Both the position numbers and the translations under genes were made by a program. The notes under the pieces were generated by a model. It was not told where the DNA came from, ran no database searches, and worked only from the letters and a program-made list of their open reading frames with translations. From Anoxybacteroides voinovskiense (GTDB lineage: Bacteria; Bacillota; Bacilli; Bacillales; Anoxybacillaceae), in the NCBI RefSeq assembly GCF_014196205.1, contig NZ_JACIDE010000001.1:186001-250000 (forward strand): 64,000 nucleotides of DNA. The letters are read 5' to 3'. Each line of letters opens with the position of its first letter. Position 1 is the stretch's first letter. Shown here piece after piece: positions 36,474 through 45,022 of this stretch.

Positions 36474-37790
36474 CTAAATCCCCCCTACAAACCGTTGGTC
36501 GTTGAACATGCGCTGTGGATCGATTTTCGCTTTAATTCCTTCAAGCAAAAAGAAGTAGGATGGTTTTCCGCCCCAAACGTCAATCGTTTGACGGAAAGAA
36601 AGCGGCAAATGGGTAACGACGGCATATCCTTTCCGCTGTTTCGCAATGGCTTGCAATTGTTCAATTGATGAAACGACAGACTCCGCCGCACCTTTTATAT
36701 ACACTCGACATAATCCGTGCCCTAACCCTCCGTGTGCGCGGATGTCGACATTGAATGCTTGCAATAATTCGCTTTCCCGAAGCACAGAAATGACGTCTAA
36801 ATTGACGACCCCGATTTTCACTGCTGCTTCGACTGCTCTGTCCGTTGGTGGCATCGCCCCGTTTGGCGAAATTTCATAAAACGTTTGCCAAAATTTTTGC
36901 GCCTCTTGTGGCGGGAGAATGGTCATCGTTGTATGCGGCGGCTGCATGCGTTGAACAAACGCTTCTTGGTAATGGACAGCGCTTTTGACATCTTCGAAGC
37001 CGATCACTAACGTATACACGCGCTTTCCAGTAAGTTGTTCTGCCAGTGATGGATTGAGCAATTCCAGGCAAACAGGCTCCATCATCGAGTCGAGAAATTG
37101 AACAGCAAACGAGCGGATCGTGTCGGTATCTCCTGTTGGAAAAGCAAGTAAGACAAGGCTTTCATATTTTGGGAGGGGGCGAAGTTTAACGGTTACTTCG
37201 GATAAAATGCCGAGCGTCCCCATGGAGCCGATAAACAGTTTGTTCATATCGTAGCCTGCCACATTTTTGACAACTTTGCCACCGGTGCGAATGACCGTTC
37301 CATCTGGATAAATGAGGCGCAAGCCAATGACGCTATCCCTTGCCGCACCGTACCCAAGCCGCTTTGGACCACTATCGTTTGCCGCAATGACCCCACCAAT
37401 GGTAGCAGATAGCGGTAAAAAAGGATCTAACGCTATTTTTTGCCGGTATTCTGCTAAGTAGTCTTGCAGCTGTTGAAAATTCGTTCCCGCTTTGACGGTG
37501 ATTACCATATCAGCGACAGCATGTTCGACAATGCCGCGATAATTGGCAAGCGACAACAAAAGATCGGTGCGTTCTACTAAGCCTCCAAAGCCTCGCTTCG
37601 TTCCACCGCCAATAATGGCGAGCTTTTTTTTCTTTTCACGTGCATAGGTTACAACGTTTCTAATTTCGTCTTCGGTTTGCGGAAACAATGCTACAGCGCC
37701 GCCATTTCCAAGCGGATGCGCCTCTTGTTCCTCCTTATGCATATGCGGAAATAGCGCATTTAACTCTTCGACTACTTGTGCCGTATGCAA
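36474..37790 (-). CDS. glcE: Glycolate oxidase FAD-binding subunit GlcE
   Basis: This 438-residue protein has a PCMH-type FAD fold (KKLAIIGGGTKRGFGG, and TIGGVIAANDSGPKRLGYG) and is the second flavin subunit of glycolate oxidase, shorter and more divergent than GlcD. It is the first gene of glcE-glcF-glcD(-glcB). The start lies 10-15 bp after an AAAAGGAGGGGTG Shine-Dalgarno. A palindromic motif shared with glcB precedes it. Confidence 0.9.
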   Translation of the reverse strand: MHTAQVVEELNALFPHMHKEEQEAHPLGNGGAVALFPQTEDEIRNVVTYAREKKKKLAIIGGGTKRGFGGLVERTDLLLSLANYRGIVEHAVADMVITVKAGTNFQQLQDYLAEYRQKIALDPFLPLSATIGGVIAANDSGPKRLGYGAARDSVIGLRLIYPDGTVIRTGGKVVKNVAGYDMNKLFIGSMGTLGILSEVTVKLRPLPKYESLVLLAFPTGDTDTIRSFAVQFLDSMMEPVCLELLNPSLAEQLTGKRVYTLVIGFEDVKSAVHYQEAFVQRMQPPHTTMTILPPQEAQKFWQTFYEISPNGAMPPTDRAVEAAVKIGVVNLDVISVLRESELLQAFNVDIRAHGGLGHGLCRVYIKGAAESVVSSIEQLQAIAKQRKGYAVVTHLPLSFRQTIDVWGGKPSYFFLLEGIKAKIDPQRMFNDQRFVGGI

Positions 37791-37806
37791 CGTACACCCC
37801 TCCTTT

Positions 37807-37836
37807 TGTTTCGTAATAGGAAACGTTGTTTCTTAT
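37807..37836. promoter_or_regulatory. Shared operator-like motif upstream of glcE
   Basis: GAAACGTTGTTTC (37820-37832) is preceded by TGTTTCGTAATAG and followed by TTA. The core is a perfect GAAAC/GTTTC dyad with a 3-bp centre, and a further GTTTC at 37808-37812 pairs with the same GAAAC. The layout repeats that upstream of glcB. Confidence 0.6.
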
Positions 37837-38006
37837 TTTGGAGAAAAAAATATACTCTCAATACCAACTACTATCTTCTTTATGTATTATTAAAGCACCA
37901 ATCGGTTTGTTTTTCAATGAATTTTTAGAATTTATAAAATAGTCTAACGAACATAAATTTTGCCAAACGGCCTATTGGGAAGTCAACGAAAAAATGGTAA
38001 AAATAA
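37837..38006. other. AT-rich intergenic region without a recognised gene
   Basis: Between the glcE operator and the short plus-strand frame there are about 170 AT-rich bases. They hold TATAAA-like boxes near 37930-37945 but no convincing -35 partner, and no open frame with a ribosome site. The glcE promoter presumably lies at the left edge. Confidence 0.4.
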
Positions 38007-38111
38007 ATGAAAAAACCGTTTCATCTGATCTACCATTGCCTCAAAACAGGCATCTCTTCCGAACAAAAAGAACAATTGCCTGTGCAACTAATCGAACGAA
38101 TGTCTGGGTAA
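38007..38111 (+). CDS. Possible 34-residue small protein followed by a terminator
   Basis: The frame runs ATG 38007 to TAA 38109-38111 and encodes a 34-residue peptide starting MKKPFHLIYHCLKTG. It is followed after five bases by a strong terminator on the same strand. The amphipathic pattern looks protein-like, but the Shine-Dalgarno is poor (AATGGTAAAAATAA), and I recognise no family. A small RNA ending at the terminator is an alternative. Confidence 0.35.
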   Translation: MKKPFHLIYHCLKTGISSEQKEQLPVQLIERMSG

Positions 38112-38116
38112 ATAAA

Positions 38117-38148
38117 AAAACGGCAAGCTTCAATGGTTGCCGTTTTTT
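38117..38148. terminator. Bidirectional terminator at the 3' end of the sensor kinase gene
   Basis: AAAACGGCAA (38117-38126) and TTGCCGTTTT (38137-38146) form a 10-bp stem with a 10-nt loop, with TT on the right and an A-run on the left. It overlaps the last codons of the kinase and can terminate transcription in both directions. Confidence 0.85.
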
Positions 38149-39845
38149 ATCGGAAGGGTCAGTAAAAACGTCGTTCCTTGTTCAGAGCTTTTATATAGTT
38201 CAATCGTTCCGCCGTGGTTTTCGATAATGCGTTTGACAATCGTCAATCCTAGTCCTGTTCCCGATTCTTTTGTCGTCATAAACGGGTCAAAAAGCGTCGG
38301 CTGTATTTCTTTCGGAATGCCGCTTCCGGAATCTTCGATGTAAATTTCGTACCGGTCCTGTTGGACGCGCGAATAGATGGAAATGGTGCCGCTTCCTTTC
38401 ATCGCTTCTATACTGTTGCGCAGCAAATTATACAACACTTGTGTCATTTGCTTCGGATCCACTAATAGCGGGACGCGATCTAACCGGATGTGCCATTGCA
38501 ATTGCTGCGACGTTTGTTGAAATAATGGCAACAATTCCCGCACCATTTCTTCCATATACGCTTCTGTTACCATCGGGACGCCAGGTTTAGCCGTTAACAG
38601 CATTTCTTCAATAATTCCGTTAATGCGATCGAGCTCTTTTAAAAGGAGCGGAATTTGATATTTTTCCTTTTCCTGTTCGGGTATCGTTTCTTTCATAAAT
38701 GTTAAAAAGCCGCGAATAACGGTAAGCGGATTGCGAATTTCATGCGCCGCACGTGCGGACAGTTCGCCAAGCAACGCTAATTTTTCCGCTTGGTGCATTC
38801 GTTTCGTGAGTTCTTCGCTTTCAGTAATGTCGATAAAATAAAAAATTCGTCCAATGACTTGACGATATTGGTTCGTTAATTCTGTTTGCGAAACTAACAA
38901 CGTATGCCGCTCATCGTCGGCTTGATAAGGCACTTTTACGTTATGCAACATTTCTTTTGCAAAAAGCAACTCCCAAAACGGTACATTCGTTTGCGGTTTC
39001 TCTGCACTCATTGCTAGCGCCTTAATTTTCGTTTCATCTAGCTGCAACAGCTGCATGGCAGAAGCGTTGACCGAAACATCTCGCTTCGTTTCATCGACTG
39101 TAATAATCCCAACCGGCAATGAATTGACGATTTGCTCAATATACGCTTTATCTTTTGACACTTCTTCGTACAGCGACAAATATTTTTGAAAAACAAACGA
39201 TAACAAAACCGTGATAAACGTAAACAACACTAAGCCAAACAGCGGATACGAAACGAGCATCATCGCTAAAATAAACGAAGAAGCTAGTGTGATGACATAA
39301 TTGGACAGCGCTTCTTTAATAACCCCTTTAATAACGGAAAATAGACTTTCGGATGAAACAACTAAAAAATACCCTCCGATAATTGCTATATTCACACAAA
39401 AATAAGTCACGAGCGCCAATAAATAAGCAAACATGCTATGTAAGCGAAGCGGACCGACCTCTCCACCGAAAAAAAGAAACACTTCATATGCCCCGCAAAT
39501 CATTAGCACATACATTGCAAAATTAAACGTGTGCTTTAGCCAAGACATTTTATAACGATAGAAAGCTGACAAAACACTACCTACCAACAAAATTAGCAAT
39601 GTAGTACGTACACCAAACACAAAGATTAATGCTAAGTAAACAGAAGAGTCCATGGAAAGACTATTTCCTTTAGGCGGAAGACGAATGATATAATAATTTA
39701 AAAGGAAAACAGTAACTGTGCATACTACAAATCTACCCCATCCCTCCCCGCGCGGCATGTGTGAAAACGGGTCGAACATAAAAAACACGCCAACACCAAC
39801 GAGAGAAACGAGCGCTAAATATAGCGTTGCTTGTTTTTGTTTCAT
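38130..39845 (-). CDS. Membrane sensor histidine kinase (orphan, sporulation-kinase-like)
   Basis: The 571-residue protein has about seven or eight N-terminal membrane segments (residues 8-215), then a PAS domain (about 225-345, EQIVNSLPVGIITVDETKR), a HisKA domain with the phospho-acceptor box HEIRNPLT, and an ATPase domain with the N box NLLRNSIEAM, DSGSGIP and GTGLGL. No response regulator gene is adjacent. In Bacillaceae such orphan kinases with this layout often feed the Spo0F phosphorelay (KinB/KinC/KinE type), which I consider likely but unproven. TTG 39848 and ATG 39845 are adjacent; neither has a strong Shine-Dalgarno. Confidence 0.85.
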   Translation of the reverse strand: MKQKQATLYLALVSLVGVGVFFMFDPFSHMPRGEGWGRFVVCTVTVFLLNYYIIRLPPKGNSLSMDSSVYLALIFVFGVRTTLLILLVGSVLSAFYRYKMSWLKHTFNFAMYVLMICGAYEVFLFFGGEVGPLRLHSMFAYLLALVTYFCVNIAIIGGYFLVVSSESLFSVIKGVIKEALSNYVITLASSFILAMMLVSYPLFGLVLFTFITVLLSFVFQKYLSLYEEVSKDKAYIEQIVNSLPVGIITVDETKRDVSVNASAMQLLQLDETKIKALAMSAEKPQTNVPFWELLFAKEMLHNVKVPYQADDERHTLLVSQTELTNQYRQVIGRIFYFIDITESEELTKRMHQAEKLALLGELSARAAHEIRNPLTVIRGFLTFMKETIPEQEKEKYQIPLLLKELDRINGIIEEMLLTAKPGVPMVTEAYMEEMVRELLPLFQQTSQQLQWHIRLDRVPLLVDPKQMTQVLYNLLRNSIEAMKGSGTISIYSRVQQDRYEIYIEDSGSGIPKEIQPTLFDPFMTTKESGTGLGLTIVKRIIENHGGTIELYKSSEQGTTFLLTLPIKNGNH

Positions 39846-39962
39846 CAAAGCTGGTCACTCATTTCTATACGTGCATTCACTAATTATAAGTCATATTTTA
39901 TCATATACCGCCAGCACGTTTCATCCATTTTTCTATATAAACAAGTTCGTGGGCAAGCGAAA

Positions 39963-39984
39963 AAAGCCGGAAACCCGGCTTTTC
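39963..39984 (-). terminator. Terminator after the MFS transporter gene
   Basis: AAAAGCCGG and CCGGCTTTT form a 9-bp stem with a 4-nt loop just after the MFS stop on the minus strand, followed by a T-run (TTTTTTC). Confidence 0.85.
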
Positions 39985-39987
39985 TCA

Positions 39988-41187
39988 TTACACTCGTTCG
40001 TCTTTCGGCAACCAAAATGTTAAAACGCCAAGAAGCGGGAGAAAACTGCACATTGTCATAAGCGTTTTTAATGTATAGACGTCGGCGATTTTTCCAAGTA
40101 CTACCGCCCCAAGCGCTCCCATGCCAAACGCAAGCCCGACAATTAAGCCAGACGCCATGCCGACATTGCCAGGAAGCAGTTCTTGGGCATACACAACAAA
40201 TGTCGCAAAACTAGAAGATAAAACAAACCCAGCGATAAAAACAATCGGCAAAACGAGCCAAAGCGGAAGATATGGAAGCATAAGTGCAAACGGTGCCGTA
40301 CCAAGCGTCGATGCAATCATTAAATTTCGTCTGCCAAATCGGTCCGCCAACGGACCGCCAAAAAATGTGCCAATCGCTCCAGCAATCATAAACACAAATA
40401 AATATAATTGCGCTTCTCGAATCGAAATGCCGTAATATTTGATTAAATAAAACTGATAATAATTAGAAATTCCAGCATAATACCATGAGCGGGCAAAGAC
40501 TAAAAAAACTAAGAGCACTAACGCAAAAATAACCCGTCTCCGCCCTGCTTTGTCCATTGTCGCGATGCTTTTTTGTTTTTGAGCGCGAGTAGCTTCTAAT
40601 TTTCCTGCATACCATTTCGACACCCAAAATAGCACCATCATTCCAACGAGCGCAACAAGTGCAAAGCCGCTCGCTCCTTTTTGCCCAAATGGCACGAAAA
40701 TAAGCGCCGTAAACAGCGGTGCTAGCGCGTTTCCTGTATTACCGCCAACTTGATAAATCGACTGAGCAAGCCCTCGCTTTTCCCCTGCCGCAAAATAAAC
40801 GACGCGCGACCCTTCCGGATGAAACACCGCAGAACCTAAGCCGATAAAAAGAACGGCTAATAAAACAAAGAAAAAGTGCGGCGCAAACGCTAACCCAATC
40901 ATCCCTAGTAAACTAGCAGCCATGCCGAGCGGCAAAAAGTATGGCGAAGGGTGACGGTCGGAAAATAAGCCGACAGCCGGCTGCAACACCGACGATGTCA
41001 TATTAAGCACAAAAGCAATCCAACCGATTTGCGTATACGATAGCTTCATCGTTGATTCTAAAATCGGAAAAAGCGCAGGGACGACGGCTTGCATTGCATC
41101 GTTTAACAAATGGCCGACGCTAATCGCAATTAAAATCGGATACACCGTCGTGCGAATAGGCGCGGCCTGTTCGACATTTACTTGCAT
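39988..41187 (-). CDS. MFS transporter, fosmidomycin-resistance (Fsr) type
   Basis: This 399-residue protein has twelve hydrophobic segments and matches the Fsr branch of the major facilitator superfamily: SVGHLLNDAMQAVVPALFP near the start, SDRHPSPYFLP, GSAVFHPEGSRVVYFAAGEKRG and GGPLADRFGRRN. Members export fosmidomycin and other small molecules; the natural substrate here is unknown. The start has AGGGAGAGGA upstream, and a good promoter lies about 40 bases before that. It is a single-gene unit. Confidence 0.9.
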   Translation of the reverse strand: MQVNVEQAAPIRTTVYPILIAISVGHLLNDAMQAVVPALFPILESTMKLSYTQIGWIAFVLNMTSSVLQPAVGLFSDRHPSPYFLPLGMAASLLGMIGLAFAPHFFFVLLAVLFIGLGSAVFHPEGSRVVYFAAGEKRGLAQSIYQVGGNTGNALAPLFTALIFVPFGQKGASGFALVALVGMMVLFWVSKWYAGKLEATRAQKQKSIATMDKAGRRRVIFALVLLVFLVFARSWYYAGISNYYQFYLIKYYGISIREAQLYLFVFMIAGAIGTFFGGPLADRFGRRNLMIASTLGTAPFALMLPYLPLWLVLPIVFIAGFVLSSSFATFVVYAQELLPGNVGMASGLIVGLAFGMGALGAVVLGKIADVYTLKTLMTMCSFLPLLGVLTFWLPKDERV

Positions 41188-41224
41188 TGTTTTCCTCTCC
41201 CTACAAAGTGAATGGAATATTTAC

Positions 41225-41252
41225 ATTATAATCCTTTTTGCAAATGTTGCAA
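41225..41252 (-). promoter_or_regulatory. Promoter and possible operator of the MFS gene
   Basis: On the minus strand -35 TTGCAA (41247-41252) and -10 TATAAT (41225-41230) are 16 bases apart. Two TTGCAA palindromes (41238-41243 and 41247-41252) separated by ATG span the -35 region and could be a regulator site. Confidence 0.6.
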
Positions 41253-41286
41253 TTTTTTTGCTCGTAAAATCCTTCTTTGACGCAAT

Positions 41287-41317
41287 AAAAAACCGCCCGT
41301 TACGAGGACGGTTTTTT
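41287..41317. terminator. Terminator after the DUF2157/GDYXXLXY gene
   Basis: AAAAAACCG and CGGTTTTTT form a 9-bp stem, with further pairing inside, between the MFS promoter and the stop of the membrane protein gene. A-run and T-run allow action in both directions. Confidence 0.85.
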
Positions 41318-41351
41318 CTAAAGTTCGAGCGTTCAACATCGCTTATGCTAG

Positions 41352-43442
41352 TTACCGATCGCTTACCTTTTCTAAAATGGCATCACCGGTTCGGCTGACG
41401 CGAACGTAGGCAAAGCGGGCACGGCGCTGCACGTCTCCTCCTGTTTTTTCTGGGACAAAATACGACTCAATTCCGTAAATGACCGTATCCCCATTGAGTT
41501 TGCCGTTCATTAATACATCGCCGGTTTGATAGGCATCCGCGTGATACAACTTCCTGTTAAGCGAATAAATATCGACGAAACGATAAACCCCTGCTTCGTC
41601 TTTTCGCAAAATGACTTGAATCGTCCCGCGGGCGTTCACGTTTTTCACTGTTGAAATTTCATAACCAAGCCGCACATAGTCCCCTTGCAATAACGAACGC
41701 GGATCGATCGGCACTAACTCGAGCTTCACAAGCTTTCCGTGCGTTAAGAGCTGTTCTTTCGAAAACGCCATATATCCGATTACTGCTACTTGCAACGCAA
41801 TGATTACGATAAGCAGCCCTTTTTTCCGAAAAATACTTTTTTCCGTAAAAACAAGCTGTTTTCGTTTTTCGAAAAGCGCGGTAACGATAAGCAATGCAAT
41901 GCCTGCAAGCGAGAACGTCAGCGATTTATGCAACAAATCCCACGCGTATTCGTAATATTTCCAAACGAAAAAGAGCCACCAATAGCCCCAAGCGACGGCG
42001 CGTTCATATGGAGCTTTTTGAAAAAAGAGAAAGCCGAACAGAGTTGCGACAAACAATAGGTGAAACAATACGTCCCATCGATCGACGATATCCGTAGTCA
42101 TCAACACGAACGCACCGAAACTAAGTGAAAGGAAAACGATTCGTTCGTACTTACTTTTACTAAATGTGTACAATACGCCATTCAAAAGCAAAACAGCAAG
42201 CAGCATGAAGCGAAAATCGTCCGTCCAGTGAGATACAATGGTTGCGCCATAAACGGACAGGGCGACCGCGGTCATGATGCGCACTCCTATTGTCGAACGG
42301 AAAAACAATCCGGCTAAAGCGACACTATAGCCCACTAAAAACCAAACGGAAACGCCAGAAGCGCTAAACGCCCCAAGCATATAGCCAACGGCTAATAACG
42401 TATACCGCACGACTTTGTTTCCGTTGCGCCAAACGAGCGCTGGTACGACAAACCCGCCAATCGCTAACGAAAACAATACATACGGGGAAAAATCGTTCGT
42501 CCATAAGGCGATAAGCCCCATCACACTTGAAACGACAAGCGACGAGGTGACAGCGGTTACGAGCGCTTGAAACAAGGCGATGAACACTTTTCCTTTCTCG
42601 TCCGAAGCAGAAGTCGTGTTAGACGAAGAAGAACGCTTCATTGTCCGCCTTACTAAAAGTGCTCCCATATAAATAATGGCAGCCGCTAACAACAGTCCTG
42701 AAAAAAACACCCATTCTTGAAAATACTGTTCAACGAACCGGAAATATTGCGTGATGAAAAACGCGCCGGCAAAAACGCCTGTAAGTAGCACATACGACCG
42801 CCGTTTGAGAAAATAAAAGAGAGCGAGAAATAAAAGCGCATATACATACGGCCAAAATCGGAACTTCTCCTCCGTAATTCCGATCACAAACAAGACAAAT
42901 AGCCAGCTATGCATTGCGACATAGGCAGCATACGCCATGGTCGAGCGGCTGATAACCAAAATGGCCGCATTACTCACGGCAAACAAAAGAAGAAGCACAA
43001 ACGATTCCCATTCACTTCGTTCGATTTGGTAAGAAGACGGAAAATAATAAAACCAAAACGTAAGCTGCAACAATAACATGCTCAACAATCGAAGAGGGGG
43101 ATAGCGCGTGATGAAGGCAAGGAAGAAACTTGGAATAAGCCAAATGAGAAAAAGCCAGAAACTGTCGGCATGAGAATTGTAAATTTGCCCAATAAGTGCA
43201 ACCGAAATGCCAAACGCAATCGCCCCGCACACAAACAGCCAGTGGCTTAAAAACCGATGGCGCTTCACTGTATAGGCGACGATTGCGCCTCCACCGTAAA
43301 ACAATCCCATCATCCCGATGCTTAACGCCACCTTCGTCAACCGGTCAAACCCTTGCCAGTTGGCCGCAAAAAAATAAATAATCGCTGCCACAAGTAGAGA
43401 GACCCCCAGCAAATACCCTGTCTTCACCACACGCTCGGCCAT
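41352..43442 (-). CDS. Large membrane protein with DUF2157-type core and GDYXXLXY tail
   Basis: This 696-residue protein begins with a short cytoplasmic stretch and about 17-20 hydrophobic segments. The N-terminal part resembles DUF2157/DUF4401 membrane proteins (FFAANWQGFDRLTKVALSIG). The last 150 residues after the final membrane segment contain LLQGDYVRLGYEIS, the GDYXXLXY motif. In many bacteria these two parts are separate neighbouring genes; here they are one polypeptide. Function is unknown. It is a single-gene unit with its own terminator. Confidence 0.8.
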   Translation of the reverse strand: MAERVVKTGYLLGVSLLVAAIIYFFAANWQGFDRLTKVALSIGMMGLFYGGGAIVAYTVKRHRFLSHWLFVCGAIAFGISVALIGQIYNSHADSFWLFLIWLIPSFFLAFITRYPPLRLLSMLLLQLTFWFYYFPSSYQIERSEWESFVLLLLFAVSNAAILVISRSTMAYAAYVAMHSWLFVLFVIGITEEKFRFWPYVYALLFLALFYFLKRRSYVLLTGVFAGAFFITQYFRFVEQYFQEWVFFSGLLLAAAIIYMGALLVRRTMKRSSSSNTTSASDEKGKVFIALFQALVTAVTSSLVVSSVMGLIALWTNDFSPYVLFSLAIGGFVVPALVWRNGNKVVRYTLLAVGYMLGAFSASGVSVWFLVGYSVALAGLFFRSTIGVRIMTAVALSVYGATIVSHWTDDFRFMLLAVLLLNGVLYTFSKSKYERIVFLSLSFGAFVLMTTDIVDRWDVLFHLLFVATLFGFLFFQKAPYERAVAWGYWWLFFVWKYYEYAWDLLHKSLTFSLAGIALLIVTALFEKRKQLVFTEKSIFRKKGLLIVIIALQVAVIGYMAFSKEQLLTHGKLVKLELVPIDPRSLLQGDYVRLGYEISTVKNVNARGTIQVILRKDEAGVYRFVDIYSLNRKLYHADAYQTGDVLMNGKLNGDTVIYGIESYFVPEKTGGDVQRRARFAYVRVSRTGDAILEKVSDR

Positions 43443-43511
43443 CTTTCCGCCTCCTTTTGGTATACCGTTTCCATTAGTATACTACAACTTTTTAGAAAAA
43501 GGTAGGAAAAC

Positions 43512-43543
43512 AAAAGGAACGAACCGACTCGTTCATTCCTTTT
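43512..43543 (-). terminator. Terminator of the ABC-TetR operon
   Basis: An imperfect stem (AAAAGGAACGAAC ... GTTCATTCCTTTT) around GACTC overlaps the end of the TetR gene. The T-run on the minus strand (TTTTGTTTTCC) is interrupted. Confidence 0.65.
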
Positions 43544-44210
43544 CATCTACCGTTTTATAAATCCCATATTGAATAATGCGGAAATAGTCGTCAAGTTCTT
43601 TTAAAATACTGTCGGAATGGTGGAGGAAGTCAAATGGTTTCATTTGGTATTGTTTTTGGTATTTTTGCGACACGTGGTCGACAATTGCCATCGTCATTTG
43701 AATGACCGTATCGACCGATACGTCATCGCGCAATTTCTCTGTCGGAATTAATTGTTTTAAAAAGATATGTTCAAGCATAAACGCTTCTTCGTACGTTTCG
43801 TAATGTTGCTTTAACAGTTCTTCCATTTCTTTTTTGACAGCCGCTGGAGGCGTCAACATTGCCGCGACAGCAAGCTTCGCTTCGTACGGATATTGAGCAA
43901 GCACTCGCTGTTTTGCGAGCGCGATTTCTTTCACTCGAGCAAAAAAATCGGTCGACGAAATACGTTGCAACGCTTCCATCACTTTTTCCGACAATAAGTT
44001 TTTCGCGTACGTGACGACATAAAGATATAAGTTTTTTTTGCTTTTAAAGTAATGAAATAAAATCCCTTTCGAAATGCCGGCACGGCTTGTAATGACGTCC
44101 GTTGACGCTCTGTCGTATCCGTGCTGCACAAATTCTTCGATGGCGACGCGAATAATCAGCTTCTTTTTTTCTTCCGGCTGCTTTTCAAACGATGAATACA
44201 ATGGCGACAC
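43533..44210 (-). CDS. TetR family regulator of an ABC exporter operon
   Basis: This 225-residue protein has a TetR helix-turn-helix near residues 15-60 (YDRASTDVITSRAGISKGILFHYFKSK) and a long C-terminal ligand domain. It is the third gene of an operon after the ABC ATPase and permease genes, 2 bp from the permease stop. Two TTGACT-N4-AGTCAA palindromes flank the operon promoter, and I infer that this protein binds them and so represses its own operon. Confidence 0.88.
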   Translation of the reverse strand: MSPLYSSFEKQPEEKKKLIIRVAIEEFVQHGYDRASTDVITSRAGISKGILFHYFKSKKNLYLYVVTYAKNLLSEKVMEALQRISSTDFFARVKEIALAKQRVLAQYPYEAKLAVAAMLTPPAAVKKEMEELLKQHYETYEEAFMLEHIFLKQLIPTEKLRDDVSVDTVIQMTMAIVDHVSQKYQKQYQMKPFDFLHHSDSILKELDDYFRIIQYGIYKTVDEKE

Positions 44211-44212
44211 CT

Positions 44213-45010
44213 CTAAACAACAATATCTTTCTTTTTATATACCACATATGACATCACAACGCTAAACAAAATCACTGCGGCCATAATAAAAACGTATAGC
44301 GGCTCTAGTTGCTTGTTGTTAATAATCGGCGCTGCGTCCACGTACTTAAATGGAGTGAAATATTTCAGAAACTCTAAGTCTTCGGAAATACCTGCCATGA
44401 CATGGAGAAAATAAGCAACTAATACAAGTCCAAGCGAAATGGATAAGGTATTTCGTGTTTTTCGCATCATCGTCGATAATAAAAATGCCACCGCCCCAAA
44501 CGTTACATGCAATAAAATCGTCGCAGTAGTCAACAGTACAAATGTTTTGATCGAAACTTCATATCCTTTCGCAATGTGAAACCCAAAGAAGCTAGCAAGA
44601 ACCGCCGCTGCATTTAACGCAAAAATATTGACCACGACAACCAACCATTTTTCCGTAATAATCCGACTTCTTGTCAAAGGTTTCGATAATAAAAATTCAA
44701 TGGTTTTTTCACTCTCTTCTTTCGCAACAATGTTCGCTCCTAAAATCGCTGCATAAATACTGCCTAATAGCGTCGTCATCATATAAACGCGAACCCCATA
44801 ATACCCCATTAAATCCCCAATATTTAATTGGTCCATACCAAATGCCTTCACCATCGATTTTGGCAACGATTCAATCAATTTCGTCATTTCTTTTTGCTGC
44901 TCGGCAAATTGAGGAAATACACTTAATGTTAATAACACCAGACCACCGAGCACTGCAATCCAAACAAGTAATGATTTCATATTCCGCTTCCATTCGCGCA
45001 TGAAAATCAT
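44213..45010 (-). CDS. ABC-2 type transporter permease
   Basis: This 265-residue membrane protein has about six hydrophobic segments arranged as in ABC-2 permeases (MREWKRNMKSLLVWIAVLGG at the start, EESEKTIEFLLSKPLTRSRII between segments 2 and 3). It pairs with the ATPase encoded 12 bp upstream. The substrate is unknown, but TetR-controlled exporters of this kind often handle peptides, drugs or lipids. GGAGGGAAACCG precedes the ATG. Confidence 0.88.
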   Translation of the reverse strand: MIFMREWKRNMKSLLVWIAVLGGLVLLTLSVFPQFAEQQKEMTKLIESLPKSMVKAFGMDQLNIGDLMGYYGVRVYMMTTLLGSIYAAILGANIVAKEESEKTIEFLLSKPLTRSRIITEKWLVVVVNIFALNAAAVLASFFGFHIAKGYEVSIKTFVLLTTATILLHVTFGAVAFLLSTMMRKTRNTLSISLGLVLVAYFLHVMAGISEDLEFLKYFTPFKYVDAAPIINNKQLEPLYVFIMAAVILFSVVMSYVVYKKKDIVV

Positions 45011-45022
45011 CGGTTTCCCTCC

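Noticed and set aside
37994-38227. 77-codon plus-strand frame overlapping the terminator and the kinase 3' end
   Set aside because: It runs through a strong terminator and into the kinase coding region. The shorter frame 38007-38111 in another frame fits the terminator better.
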